From assembly GCA_012514505.1 (NCBI GenBank), contig JAAZAD010000088.1:1-38768 (forward strand): a DNA stretch of 38,768 bases, in the 5' to 3' direction. Position numbers and translations under genes: made by a program. Source of the stretch: Rhodococcus sp. (in: high G+C Gram-positive bacteria) (GTDB taxonomy: Bacteria > Actinomycetota > Actinomycetes > Mycobacteriales > Mycobacteriaceae). Shown here piece after piece: positions 23,604-32,426 of this stretch (positions are counted from its first letter, which is position 1; every line of letters starts with the position of its first letter). The notes below the pieces were generated by a model. It made no database searches and was not told where the DNA came from. It saw only the letters and a program-made list of their open reading frames with translations.

Positions 23604-24506
23604 TCAGTTGATTGCGGCATTGATCGTGGACTTCTTGACGACGCCTCGCTGCAGGCCCCATCGCTCAGCGATGGTCTTCAACTGTCCGGTGCTGATCAAA
23701 TGGTCGACCACCTTCTGCAACACCTTTCCCAGTGCCGATCCCTTCCTGACCGGGAAGGCGTATGGCAAGGTATCGAAAGCGTGACCTGCAGGTTCCAGCT
23801 TTCCCCCGGATTCATTGGCCGCGTAGAGCGTGACCGGGGAGTCCGCAGACACCGCATCGACCCGACCGCTGACCAGGCTCTCCATCGCAGCAGTCTCCGT
23901 GGGGTAGCTGACGATGTCGATCCCAGGTCTGCCGACCACCTCGCACGCCCGCTGCTTGGCAGGCAGTTCCACGGTCAGCTGCGTGGTCGCCGCTTCCGCA
24001 CCGACCCTCTTGCCGCACGCGTTGTACGGGTCGACGTCAGTACCCGAGCGCCGGGCCCACTGAGTGCCTGCGCGCAGGTAAGTGACCATGTCGACCTGCC
24101 TCTCACGCTCCTTGGTGTCGAACAGTCCTCGCATCCCCATGTCGTGCTTACCTGCTGCCACCTCCGAGATCAGCTCGGGGAACTCGACTTCCGTGAACTT
24201 CACCTTGAGTCCAAGGGTCCTGCCGATCGAAGTCACCAAATCAACATCAAAGCCGACCAAGTCCGTTCCTCGTCGAAACTCCATCGGCGCAAACGGGCTG
24301 CTCGTTGCGACTTCGAGCGATCCCGATGTCCGAACGTTCGCGGGCAACTCCGCTTTGAGCGCCTCCACGTCCAACGCCGGGACCACGGGCTGTTCGACCG
24401 AACTCGGTGGCGAGGTGGTTTCAGTCGCACAGGCTGTCGCCCCTAAGAGTGTGCCGAGCACGAGGCCGGCGGCGAGCAATCGGCGCCCACGTTGGTGACG
24501 ATGCAT
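23604..24506 (-). CDS. Amino-acid-type ABC transporter solute-binding lipoprotein (orphan)
   Basis: 300 residues from ATG 24506. The signal peptide ends ATAC with Cys26. The mature part is a family 3 periplasmic-binding protein: GSLEVATSSPFAPMEF at the start, LVGFDVDLVTSIGRTLGLKV, then MGMRGLFDTKERERQVDMV, and PYAFPVRKGSALGKVLQKVV at the end, typical of glutamate/glutamine or polar amino-acid binders. No permease or ATPase gene is adjacent, so it must share a transporter, act as a sensor, or feed the esterase encoded next in the operon. The 185-bp AT-rich gap upstream (24507-24691) should hold the promoter. Confidence 0.85.
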   Translation of the reverse strand: MHRHQRGRRLLAAGLVLGTLLGATACATETTSPPSSVEQPVVPALDVEALKAELPANVRTSGSLEVATSSPFAPMEFRRGTDLVGFDVDLVTSIGRTLGLKVKFTEVEFPELISEVAAGKHDMGMRGLFDTKERERQVDMVTYLRAGTQWARRSGTDVDPYNACGKRVGAEAATTQLTVELPAKQRACEVVGRPGIDIVSYPTETAAMESLVSGRVDAVSADSPVTLYAANESGGKLEPAGHAFDTLPYAFPVRKGSALGKVLQKVVDHLISTGQLKTIAERWGLQRGVVKKSTINAAIN

Positions 24507-24691
24507 CAGATTTTCACTACCCCTCAGGCCGAATACTGCTCTGTGAATACCGATCGATTCTAGGCACAATTGCCGTGAGAAGATCAAATCCAATTCGCCG
24601 TTTTCGAAAAATCGGCGAGACATCGTGGCAATACAAATAGAAGTCGATAAGTAACAAATCTAAATTGTTGACGAGCCGATCGATTTCGCGC

Positions 24692-25624
24692 CTACTCCGG
24701 ACGCTGTACGGTGCTTGCCGGTGCTGCGGCACGCAAGTTTTCCCATACCTCGCCGACCGCCCCGGAGATAGTCGGCAACGCGATTGCTTGGATAGGCGAC
24801 CGGACTTCATCCTCCAGCGCGACCACTGAAATCCGCCCGCCGAAATAGGTGCCAGGGGAAACCGAGGCCATGGCGAATCCGTTGTCGACAGCCAGCGGCG
24901 CCGCCTCGGGCGAGAACCCCTGGAAGTCGCAGATCACCGTGGCCGGCTCGAATCCGGCCCGCCGGAACTGAGAAACAAGATACGCGGAGAACCTCGAGTG
25001 AGATTCTGGTGCCCACAGGATCATGCGGAGTCGCATCAGTTCGGCCATAGAAACCGACGGCAACGACGCTATCGGATCGGTACCGACAACCGCTACGTTG
25101 AACCGGGTGACGCTGACGACCGTGCTCTCCAGGCCAGTCGGAGTCTCGATCGCTCGACGCAGCGCAATATCGACCGATCCGCCGAAGAGCTCCTGCGTTA
25201 GTTCCGCTGGGAACAGCGGCTTGGCATGAACTGACACCCCCGCCGGCACCAGTGCCGAAATGAGGTCGAATACCTCGATCGACGCAATGGACGGAGCATG
25301 CCCGATTCGAACGACCTCTGGTTCGTCGGCCATGTACCGTCGAACCTCGGGGACGAGTCGGTTCGCGCCTGCCAGAAGTGTCTTGGCCGCGTCGTAGAGC
25401 CGAAGTCCAGCGACAGAGGGTCGCATCCCACGCGTTCGCTCGAAGAGTTGCGTTCCCATCTGAACTTCCAGCGCCTTGATCGCGGCGGACAACGCTTGTT
25501 GGCTCAAGTTGAGGAGCACCGCGGCGTCTGTGAGCGATCCTTGCTCAACCACGGCGACGAACTGCTGTAGGCGTCGAAGGTCGATGAGATCATTTGAGTC
25601 CTGCCGAATCACATTCTCGTCCAC
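24692..25624 (-). CDS. LysR-family transcriptional regulator 1
   Basis: 310 residues from GTG 25624. The winged helix-turn-helix is at residues 15-75 (DLRRLQQFVAVVEQGSLTDA, LNLSQQALSAAIKALE), followed by a two-lobed LysR effector domain. The DNA-binding region is closely similar to that of the second LysR gene at 25779, so they are paralogues. Its stop is 185 bp from the start of the solute-binding lipoprotein gene transcribed in the same direction, making that operon a likely target. Effector unknown. Confidence 0.85.
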   Translation of the reverse strand: MDENVIRQDSNDLIDLRRLQQFVAVVEQGSLTDAAVLLNLSQQALSAAIKALEVQMGTQLFERTRGMRPSVAGLRLYDAAKTLLAGANRLVPEVRRYMADEPEVVRIGHAPSIASIEVFDLISALVPAGVSVHAKPLFPAELTQELFGGSVDIALRRAIETPTGLESTVVSVTRFNVAVVGTDPIASLPSVSMAELMRLRMILWAPESHSRFSAYLVSQFRRAGFEPATVICDFQGFSPEAAPLAVDNGFAMASVSPGTYFGGRISVVALEDEVRSPIQAIALPTISGAVGEVWENLRAAAPASTVQRPE

Positions 25625-25778
25625 AGTTGCGTCAGTCTATCCTTAGTCACTACCAATCCGGCATTACGCCCCGCGAGAATCAGGCGCGATTGGTCTCGTC
25701 GGTCTTTGCGCCGCTACTGAGAACCGCGCGGACCACTGGTGAAGCGATTTCCCCCTGAAAGCCTTTCCTGCGGCCTCA

Positions 25779-26699
25779 CTACCGCGAAACGAGGGTCTTA
25801 GTCCCGCGAACCGCCTGGATCACCGAACCGACGACGCCGTTCTCGGATGCGGGAAGCCAGAACGCGTACACGGGCGAAACCACCGTCTCCAGTAAATTGA
25901 GAACCGTCACTCGTCCACCGAAGTGCAGTCCTGGATAATCAGTGACCAGCGCGAATCCGCCTCCGGCGGCATAAGGCGCTGCGACCGGTGTCAAACCACC
26001 GCAATTGACCACCTTGACAGTCGGCTCGAATCCGGCAGCTCGACACATCGCAACGGCATCCGAGGAATCGATCGATCCCCCTGAGCAGTAGACGAGCCGC
26101 CGACCAGCGAGGTCACCGAGAGCAACTCCTTCCGGATCCAACTCGTGAGCGTCCTCGCTGCGAACCGCCACGCTGAACCGGTGAAAGCAGATCTGCTCGC
26201 TGGCGAGTCCATCGAGCAATCGCGGAGCTCTCCCAAGAGCGAAGTCCAGTTCGCCGGCCGCCATGCGACGACGGAGCGATTCCGGGGACAGGCAGTCCAT
26301 CTTGAGCGAGAGGCCATCCGGTAGATGTTCCGTAAGCGCTTCGTATACCTGAACCGACGTCAGCGCGGGCGTGTATCCGACCGTGAGAACGCCGCCAGCC
26401 TCTTGCGCTGCCATCTGGACATCGGAGACCGCCTTGGTAGCGCTTGCGAGCAGGCTGTGGGAGCACTCGTACAGTCGAAGACCGGCCGCCGATGGCTGCA
26501 TGCCGCGACTTCGGAAGAACAGCGTGACGCCGAGCTGTGTCTCGAGCCCCCGCATCGCCGCGGAGAGAGCTTGCTGCGTTAACCCGAGTGCGACCGCGGC
26601 ATCAGTCAACGAACCCAACTCGACCACCGCCACGAACTGCTGTAGCCGCCGCAAGTCCAGCACGTGTGTTCGACCTGAGCCGAGCTCCGAATCTGCCAT
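25779..26699 (-). CDS. LysR-family transcriptional regulator 2
   Basis: 306 residues from ATG 26699, which has GGAG about ten nt upstream; longer in-frame starts exist but add a basic tail without domain character. The HTH region DLRRLQQFVAVVELGSLTDA nearly equals that of regulator 1, and RGMQPSAAGLRLYE is also shared, while the effector domains have diverged (for example many Cys and Gly in the second lobe: YCSGGS, VNCGGL). This pattern suggests duplication with change of ligand. The two genes are co-directional with a 154-bp gap. Confidence 0.85.
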   Translation of the reverse strand: MADSELGSGRTHVLDLRRLQQFVAVVELGSLTDAAVALGLTQQALSAAMRGLETQLGVTLFFRSRGMQPSAAGLRLYECSHSLLASATKAVSDVQMAAQEAGGVLTVGYTPALTSVQVYEALTEHLPDGLSLKMDCLSPESLRRRMAAGELDFALGRAPRLLDGLASEQICFHRFSVAVRSEDAHELDPEGVALGDLAGRRLVYCSGGSIDSSDAVAMCRAAGFEPTVKVVNCGGLTPVAAPYAAGGGFALVTDYPGLHFGGRVTVLNLLETVVSPVYAFWLPASENGVVGSVIQAVRGTKTLVSR

Positions 26700-26923
26700 C
26701 TGACACGCTCTCCACGTTCTGCATCGCGCCGATTCGGGCGCTCTACCCTTCGACATCCTGCACTTCGGCATCGCTTCCGTCGCGGATGTCACCTACTCGT
26801 TGAATCCACCTGAGCTCAGGCTAACTGTCGGAGCACCCCAACCCGAGGGCAGCGACCAGTAATCGAAAGCAACGCATTTAATCGAAAATAGGCAGCCACA
26901 TGATGCGGCATCTCCGAGAAGCA

Positions 26924-27760
26924 CTACTGCGCGTCCGCGCGGAAGCGGGTCGGAGACACACCGACCCGTCGTTTGAACGTCGTCGCAAAGTGACTGGGGT
27001 TGGAGAACCCGGTCAGTGCTGCTATCTCCGCCGCTGACAGCCGCGTCGTTGTCAGCAGGGCCTGGGCCCTCCCCACACGGAGGTCGAGCAGATACTGGTG
27101 CGGTGTCGTGCCGAACGCGACTCTGAATGCACGTCGAAAGCTGCGCACCGACATCCCTGCGATATCGGCAAGCGCGTCGAGTTGCACGTCGCGATCGAAA
27201 CTGTCATGCAGGTAGGCGCTCAGTTGGTCACGTGTCACGTGATCCAACTCGCGTCCGCGCTCGATCGGTAGTCTCCGATCCGTTCCGTAGGCATCGAGGA
27301 CGTGCAGGCGGGCCGAATCGAAGAGTGCATCACGCAAGAGCCGCGCCACCGCGTCCTCGCGTCCCGCTGTGCTGACGATCCGCTCGAGCAGACCGTGCAG
27401 GACAGGGTCCGTTTGCGAGACGACCTGACGCAGGCTTCCAGTGGTTATCAGGTGTGTGGGCAGCAACAGCCTCATGTACTCGACGCTCACAGTGTCGCGC
27501 GCTAGCGCACTCGCGCTGTCACCCGCGGGCACCACCCATATCCCGCTCCGCCGTGCACTCACCTGTCGCATGCGCTTGCCGGCGAAAGCGACCTGCTTAT
27601 CAGCAACGATCCCGCGTCGCCACAGCAGCACCGTGTGCTCGGGCGCTGAGAACGACCACTCAGTGACTTCATTCGAACCCGGGCGCAAGATCTCCAGGCC
27701 GAGTCCTGGCGAGGTGTCTGGCGTGGCCCCGTCGCGCCGCCCGGCGTCCACCGCCGTCAC
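26924..27760 (-). CDS. AraC-family transcriptional regulator
   Basis: About 278 residues from GTG 27760. The N-terminal 160 residues form an AraC-type sensor (cupin-like) domain and the C-terminal 100 hold two helix-turn-helix motifs: DVQLDALADIAGMSVRSFRR and IAALTGFSNPSHFATTFKRR, ending in GVSPTRFR. The gene directly follows asnB. An ATG at 27780 with a good AAGG site opens a seven-codon frame whose TGA overlaps GTG 27760 (GTGA), so initiation may be coupled; no longer in-frame ATG is available nearby. It probably regulates its own operon, as AraC-type activators do in iron-controlled clusters of related genera. Confidence 0.8.
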   Translation of the reverse strand: MTAVDAGRRDGATPDTSPGLGLEILRPGSNEVTEWSFSAPEHTVLLWRRGIVADKQVAFAGKRMRQVSARRSGIWVVPAGDSASALARDTVSVEYMRLLLPTHLITTGSLRQVVSQTDPVLHGLLERIVSTAGREDAVARLLRDALFDSARLHVLDAYGTDRRLPIERGRELDHVTRDQLSAYLHDSFDRDVQLDALADIAGMSVRSFRRAFRVAFGTTPHQYLLDLRVGRAQALLTTTRLSAAEIAALTGFSNPSHFATTFKRRVGVSPTRFRADAQ

Positions 27761-27780
27761 TGAACGAGTCTTCGAGACAT
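27757..27780 (-). other. Possible seven-codon leader ORF coupled to the AraC gene
   Basis: ATG 27780 is preceded by GAAGG at six nt and starts nine nt after the asnB stop. It reads MSRRLVQ and stops with TGA that overlaps the downstream GTG start. Either a short coupling ORF or a sign that the AraC start region carries a frameshift. Confidence 0.35.
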
Positions 27781-27788
27781 GAGCACCT

Positions 27789-29363
27789 TCATTGCCCGAC
27801 CTTCTCTCGAATCGCCGATTCGAGATTCCACCTGAGCGCGCCGACCAGATCACGTGCTCGCTCAGATACAACATAGTCTCGTCGCAACGCGCCCGCTGCG
27901 AGAGCGAGTTCCAGATCGTTGTCGACCGCAGCCAGCAGAGAGTCGAAGTCCCGCTGGATCGGGGCACACAAGTCGTATGAGAACGATCGATGCAAGCGCG
28001 GAAACCACGGCTTGAAGAGTCGGGCCCGATCATGCAGACCCGAGGAATAGGACATCCCCGACTTCGGGCGACGAAGGATGTACTCGGGCAGTACGTCGGC
28101 GAACGCTTCCCGCACCAGCCACTTCTCCTCGGCACCGGATATCTTCATGGTCAGCGGAATTCGCATAGCGAGGCTGACCATCTCCTTATCGAGAAACGGC
28201 ACTCGCGCTTCGACGCCTTGACCCATGCTTGAGCGATCGACCCGTTGCAACTCGGTGCGCCCAAGATTTCGAAGCTTGTGCGCGAACAGTCGCTCACCCT
28301 CTCGGTCACCAACCTCGTGGTACATCGGATAGCCGCCGAACAGTTCGTCGGATCCGTCGCCGGTGAGGACCACCTTGATGCCACTCTCGCGGACACGCGC
28401 GAACAGAGGAAGCGAGACGACGGCGTTGATGACATCTCCGTACTCGGTGAGCTCACCGACGCGGATGGCATCACGGATCTGTTGCAGACGTATCTGAGTC
28501 GGTGCCATGGTGATCACCTCGTGCCGGACCCCGAGGTCTGATGTCAGACGCCGTGCGTACTCGAGATCCTCGCTTCCGGGCCGACCGATGGTGAACGCTA
28601 CGCAGTCCGGATGACGTTGATGAACCTTGGCCAGAACCAGCGAACTGTCTAGCCCGCCGGACAGGATGACGCCCACCGGCAGGTCGGTGTCCACTCGAAT
28701 ACTGATGGCGTCTTCCATCACCGACCGGATCTGCCCGATAGCCTCGGTCGGATCGTCGATGGGTCCGAGTCTGCGGAGATCGTCGAAGAGGTCGAAATGC
28801 GGCACCAGCACCGGACCCGACTCGCCGATCGTGGTGCCGTGCTGGCCCGGTCCGACTTCGGCGATCGAGACTCCCAAGCCGACCAGTGCCTTCACCTCCG
28901 AGGCGACGTGAAACCGTCCGTGCCGCCATGCGTAGTAGAGCGGCTTGACCCCTACGGGGTCGCGAGCCAAATAGACCTCGCGACTCCTCAGATCCAGCAG
29001 TGCGTATGCGAACTCGCCCCGGAATCTGCGCACCGCGTCGGCGCCCCACTCCGAGAACGCGACACTCACCACCTCGGTATCGGACTCCGTGCGGAACTCG
29101 TGACCCAACGCACGCAATTCCGCCCGGAGGTCGCCATGATTGAAGATCTCACCGTTGAAACACAGCAGAGAGCGGCCATCGTACGACAACCACGGCTGTA
29201 TCGCGCATTCACGGTCAACGATACGGAGGCGCTGCGTCCCAGCCACGGCACCGGATACAGCCATCCGTTCATCCACCTCTCCGCGGCCGCGAATTGCAGC
29301 CATCAGCGGGTCGAGATCGTTCGCCCGCACTCCGTCACCGACGATCATCGCGATTCCACACAT
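27789..29363 (-). CDS. AsnB-type glutamine amidotransferase (asparagine synthase family)
   Basis: 524 residues. The N-terminal glutaminase domain is complete: Cys2 nucleophile (MCGIAM), RLRIVD, NGEIFNH and the SDTE aspartate. The synthetase domain has the ATP pyrophosphatase loop VILSGGLDSS, LTGDGSDELFGGY and RVDRSSMGQGVEARVPFLD. The usual HRGPD segment near residue 27 is changed to GRGEVD. Members of this family amidate free aspartate, peptidoglycan diaminopimelate or peptide natural products; the altered segment and the context favour a specialised acceptor. ATG 29363 is 4 nt after the stop of the M15-like peptidase gene with GGGAAG upstream, so the two are tightly coupled. Confidence 0.88.
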   Translation of the reverse strand: MCGIAMIVGDGVRANDLDPLMAAIRGRGEVDERMAVSGAVAGTQRLRIVDRECAIQPWLSYDGRSLLCFNGEIFNHGDLRAELRALGHEFRTESDTEVVSVAFSEWGADAVRRFRGEFAYALLDLRSREVYLARDPVGVKPLYYAWRHGRFHVASEVKALVGLGVSIAEVGPGQHGTTIGESGPVLVPHFDLFDDLRRLGPIDDPTEAIGQIRSVMEDAISIRVDTDLPVGVILSGGLDSSLVLAKVHQRHPDCVAFTIGRPGSEDLEYARRLTSDLGVRHEVITMAPTQIRLQQIRDAIRVGELTEYGDVINAVVSLPLFARVRESGIKVVLTGDGSDELFGGYPMYHEVGDREGERLFAHKLRNLGRTELQRVDRSSMGQGVEARVPFLDKEMVSLAMRIPLTMKISGAEEKWLVREAFADVLPEYILRRPKSGMSYSSGLHDRARLFKPWFPRLHRSFSYDLCAPIQRDFDSLLAAVDNDLELALAAGALRRDYVVSERARDLVGALRWNLESAIREKVGQ

Positions 29364-29367
29364 CGGG

Positions 29368-30306
29368 TCACTTCCCCACTCGTAGAGCGAACGCTGTCCG
29401 CAGGTCCGCCATGGCTTCCGGCGCCGGACAGATGTGCCAGGCGGCGCCCTCATCGATGACGTTCACTTCACCACGATCTCGCCGACGGAGAAGCACGTCC
29501 TTCAATGCCTCGTCGCCGCCGGTCGGTTGAAGCCACGACACCGCGATGTCGGCTGCATAGCCACTGCAGTGGGCGCTGGGCCGCAGAGCGGAGTAGCCCA
29601 GCGATCTCAGGTGCCGCTGGTGCGCAACGCTACGAGTCACACTGTTGACCCAGACGCCTCCTCGTCGGTCCAGCCCGAACCTGTCACACGTCGCATCGAA
29701 ATCCTCCGCGATCTGATTCAACAGCTCAACGAGTTCAGGGCGCGCCCGCGGATACCTCAGCCCAGCCCCCGGTGGGCTGCCGGCATAGGGCAGGCGTCGA
29801 CTGATGCCGCGCGCTATTCGACGAACCGCTGTCGTGGCATGTCGCCGATACCGGAACTGCAGTGCACCCGCGGCATTCAGTGCGTCGAGGTCCTCCAGCT
29901 CGGGAGCGTCGAGTACCGACGACGAGCTTTCATACTCCGTTCTGTCTCCCCACCACATAACGTCGATCTGGTGCAGCAGCAGAACCCGAACGAAGCTCGA
30001 TAAGTCGCGCGCCGAACTACGAGCGTTCGGAACGAACTCCGCCGCCTCGCGAACCAGATCATCAATGACTCCGGAGGCACCGTTGGGGTGATGGGACAGC
30101 ACCTGGATCACCGACTGCTCGTTCTCGATAGCTCCGGCCAGAGCGCTCGCAGCACGAGTCGATGACGACTCCTCTTCGAGACGTTCCACAATTGAGTCCA
30201 CCGATCGCCTGAACTCATTCAGAAATGTAGGACCAAATTCCATCGAGTGCACGACCTCTTCTACTGCCCAAAGCAACGAACCCATAGTCGGTAAGTGCCG
30301 AGCCAC
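29368..30306 (-). CDS. Cytosolic protein with VanY/M15-like (DUF5715-type) metallopeptidase domain
   Basis: 312 residues from GTG 30306, with ATG 30285 as alternative. No signal peptide or membrane helix is seen. The first 200 residues are helical and acidic, and unfamiliar to me. The C-terminal 110 residues contain SAHCSGYAADI (244-254), which fits the S-x-H-x2-G-x-A-x-D zinc motif of M15 D-Ala-D-Ala peptidases (H246, D253), and DEGAAWH (285-291), which can give the catalytic Glu286 and third ligand His291, although E-to-H spacing is five rather than three. It could trim a cell-wall precursor or a peptide inside the cell. It heads an operon with the AsnB-type amidotransferase and the AraC regulator under a candidate iron box. 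Confidence 0.7.
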   Translation of the reverse strand: MARHLPTMGSLLWAVEEVVHSMEFGPTFLNEFRRSVDSIVERLEEESSSTRAASALAGAIENEQSVIQVLSHHPNGASGVIDDLVREAAEFVPNARSSARDLSSFVRVLLLHQIDVMWWGDRTEYESSSSVLDAPELEDLDALNAAGALQFRYRRHATTAVRRIARGISRRLPYAGSPPGAGLRYPRARPELVELLNQIAEDFDATCDRFGLDRRGGVWVNSVTRSVAHQRHLRSLGYSALRPSAHCSGYAADIAVSWLQPTGGDEALKDVLLRRRDRGEVNVIDEGAAWHICPAPEAMADLRTAFALRVGK

Positions 30307-30311
30307 GAGGG

Positions 30312-30330
30312 CGAGGTTAGCCTTACCGCG
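30312..30330 (-). promoter_or_regulatory. Candidate IdeR/DtxR iron box overlapping the -10 of the peptidase-asnB operon
   Basis: On the minus strand the 19-mer reads CGCGGTAAGGCTAACCTCG. Compared with the consensus TTAGGTTAGGCTAACCTAA it matches 13 of 19 positions and 13 of the central 14. The -10 box TAACCT (30314-30319) lies inside it, seven nt before GTG 30306. Binding by iron-loaded regulator would block transcription, so the operon should be induced by iron shortage. Confidence 0.55.
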
Positions 30331-30662
30331 GAAAACTCTACCTAGTTTGGGAGCGAAAAACTTGGGGCCATGTCAAGAGTCGACTCCCGATAGAAGCCTT
30401 GGCCCCTCAAATACCTTCGGCTATAGTGGCCCTACTCGCCGAGCTTGTATTTCACCTCGGCATTGTCGCGACGTTGCCAATCCTTCGCTTTCAGTCACGA
30501 GTTCAGAATCACACTCGGCGCGCGGTTTTGAGAATTCATCCACAAATCAAAGGTATTGCAGAACTACGTCAGACCACGAAGTGGGAGCGACGGATCCTCA
30601 TTCTCACCGCCGTCATCACTCCGGCGAACTCCCTGCATCATCTGTCGACCGACACAGCAAAA
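30331..30662. other. Intergenic region without a supported gene
   Basis: This stretch separates the start of the peptidase operon from the ctaD terminator. It is less G+C-rich than the flanking genes. Only a weak GGGGCCA/TGGCCCC dyad around 30354-30406 was seen. A long plus-strand open frame beginning here is the complement of ctaD and is not a gene. Confidence 0.5.
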
Positions 30663-30694
30663 CAGGTCCGCCCGAGGGTGCTCGGGCGGACCTG
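30663..30694 (-). terminator. Rho-independent terminator of ctaD
   Basis: CAGGTCCGCCCGAG (30663-30676) and CTCGGGCGGACCTG (30681-30694) form a perfect 14-bp stem with a 4-nt loop. Read on the minus strand it begins 25 nt past the ctaD stop and is followed by TTTTGC, a short T-tract. Confidence 0.85.
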
Positions 30695-30719
30695 CTTTGA
30701 GAATGGCGCTAGATCGGCG

Positions 30720-32426
30720 TCAGTGCTTGTCGCTGCTGCCCCAGCCGACATGGGCCTCGGAACGCATGCGCTCCACCATGTGCGGGTAGTGCAACTCGAA
30801 TGCCGGGCGCTCCGAACGGATGCGCGGCAGTTCGGTGAAGTTGTGACGCGGCGGCGGGCAGCTGGTGGCCCACTCGAGCGTGTTGCCGAAGCCCCACGGA
30901 TCGTCGACGGTCACGACCTCGCCGTAGCGGTAGCTCTTGAAGACGTTCCACAGGAACGGCAGCGTCGACAGGCCGAGAATGAACGCGCCCACCGTCGAGA
31001 TGATGTTCAGCTCGGTGAAGCCGTCCGACGGGAGGTAGTCGGCGTAACGACGCGGCATGCCCTCGTTGCCCAGCCAGTGCTGGACCAGGAAGGTGGTGTG
31101 GAAGCCGATGAAGGTCAGCCAGAAGTGCCACTTGCCCAGGGTCTCGTCGAGCATGCGTCCGGTCATCTTCGGGAACCAGAAGTAGATGCCCGAGAAGGTG
31201 GCGAACACGATGGTGCCGAAGAGGACGTAATGGAAGTGCGCCACGACGAAGTAGGTGTCCGAGACGTGGAAGTCCAGCGGCGGGCTGGCGAGCAGAACAC
31301 CGGTCAGACCACCGAAGAGGAAGGTCACGATGAAGCCGATGGCGAACAGCATCGGGGTCTCGAACGTTATTCGACCCTTCCACATGGTGCCGATCCAGTT
31401 GAAGAACTTCACGCCCGTCGGGACTGCGATCAGGAACGTCATGAACGAGAAGAACGGCAGCAGGACCGAACCGGTGACGTACATGTGGTGTGCCCAGACG
31501 GCCACCGACAGTGCGGCGATCGCGAGGGTTGCGTACACGAGACCCGAGTAACCGAATGTGGGCTTCCGCGAGAAGACCGGGAAGACCTCGGACACGATGC
31601 CGAAGAACGGGATGGCGATGACGTAGACCTCGGGGTGGCCGAAGAACCAGAAGAGGTGCTGCCACAGGATCACGCCGCCGTTGGCGGGGTCGTACAGGTG
31701 AGCGCCGAACTGACGGTCCACCTCCAGGCCCAGCAGAGCTGCGGTCAGGAGCGGGAAGATCAGCAGGATCAGGACGCTGGTCACCAGGATGTTCCAGGTG
31801 AAGATCGGCATGCGGAACATGGTCATGCCCGGTGCGCGGAGGCACACGACGGTGGTGATCATGTTGACCGCGCCGAGGATGGTGCCCAGGCCGGCGACGC
31901 CGAGACCCATGATCCACAGGTCGGCACCGACGCCCGGTGCGTGCACCGCGTCAGTCAGCGGGGTGTAGGCGGTCCAACCGAAGTCGGCTGCGCCACCCGG
32001 GGTCAGGAAGCCGCCGAGCACGACCAGGTTGCCGAACAGGAAGAGCCAGTAGCCCATGGCGTTCAAGCGGGGGAAGGCGACGTCCGGCGCACCGATCTGC
32101 AGCGGCAGGACGAAGTTGGCGAAACCGATCACGATCGGCGTCGCGTACATCAGGAGCATCACCGTGCCGTGCATGGTGAACAGCTGGTTGAACTGCTCAT
32201 TCGAGAAGAACTGCAGTCCCGGCATGGTGAGCTCGGCACGCATGAACAGCGCCATCAGGCCGCCGACCAGGAAGAAGGCGATACAGGTGGCGATGTACAT
32301 CTGACCGATCAGCTTGTGATCGGTCGTGGTGATGAGCTTGTAGAAGAACGAGCCCTTTGGCTGCACGCGGGCCGGATACGGCCGCTCTGCCTCCAACTGG
32401 GTCGTCGGTTGGTCTACCGCGGTCAC
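30720..32426 (-). CDS. ctaD: Cytochrome c oxidase subunit I (aa3-type)
   Basis: 568 residues, close to the 573 of the mycobacterial protein. GTG 32426 is chosen because GGAGGAGGAA lies seven nt upstream. Twelve membrane helices are expected. Signature residues are intact: [12 protein letters not shown] (low-spin haem a ligand), [17 protein letters not shown] with the His-Tyr cross-linked pair at CuB, the HHMYVTG pair of CuB ligands and [14 protein letters not shown] with the two haem ligand His. It reduces oxygen to water and pumps protons as part of the bcc-aa3 supercomplex. A strong terminator follows at 30663-30694. It is divergent from fecB, as in mycobacteria. Confidence 0.95.
   Translation of the reverse strand: MTAVDQPTTQLEAERPYPARVQPKGSFFYKLITTTDHKLIGQMYIATCIAFFLVGGLMALFMRAELTMPGLQFFSNEQFNQLFTMHGTVMLLMYATPIVIGFANFVLPLQIGAPDVAFPRLNAMGYWLFLFGNLVVLGGFLTPGGAADFGWTAYTPLTDAVHAPGVGADLWIMGLGVAGLGTILGAVNMITTVVCLRAPGMTMFRMPIFTWNILVTSVLILLIFPLLTAALLGLEVDRQFGAHLYDPANGGVILWQHLFWFFGHPEVYVIAIPFFGIVSEVFPVFSRKPTFGYSGLVYATLAIAALSVAVWAHHMYVTGSVLLPFFSFMTFLIAVPTGVKFFNWIGTMWKGRITFETPMLFAIGFIVTFLFGGLTGVLLASPPLDFHVSDTYFVVAHFHYVLFGTIVFATFSGIYFWFPKMTGRMLDETLGKWHFWLTFIGFHTTFLVQHWLGNEGMPRRYADYLPSDGFTELNIISTVGAFILGLSTLPFLWNVFKSYRYGEVVTVDDPWGFGNTLEWATSCPPPRHNFTELPRIRSERPAFELHYPHMVERMRSEAHVGWGSSDKH

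Noticed and set aside
26811-26829. Second iron-box-like site upstream of LysR regulator 2
   Set aside because: Only about 12 of 19 positions match and the left half is poor; no supporting promoter position.
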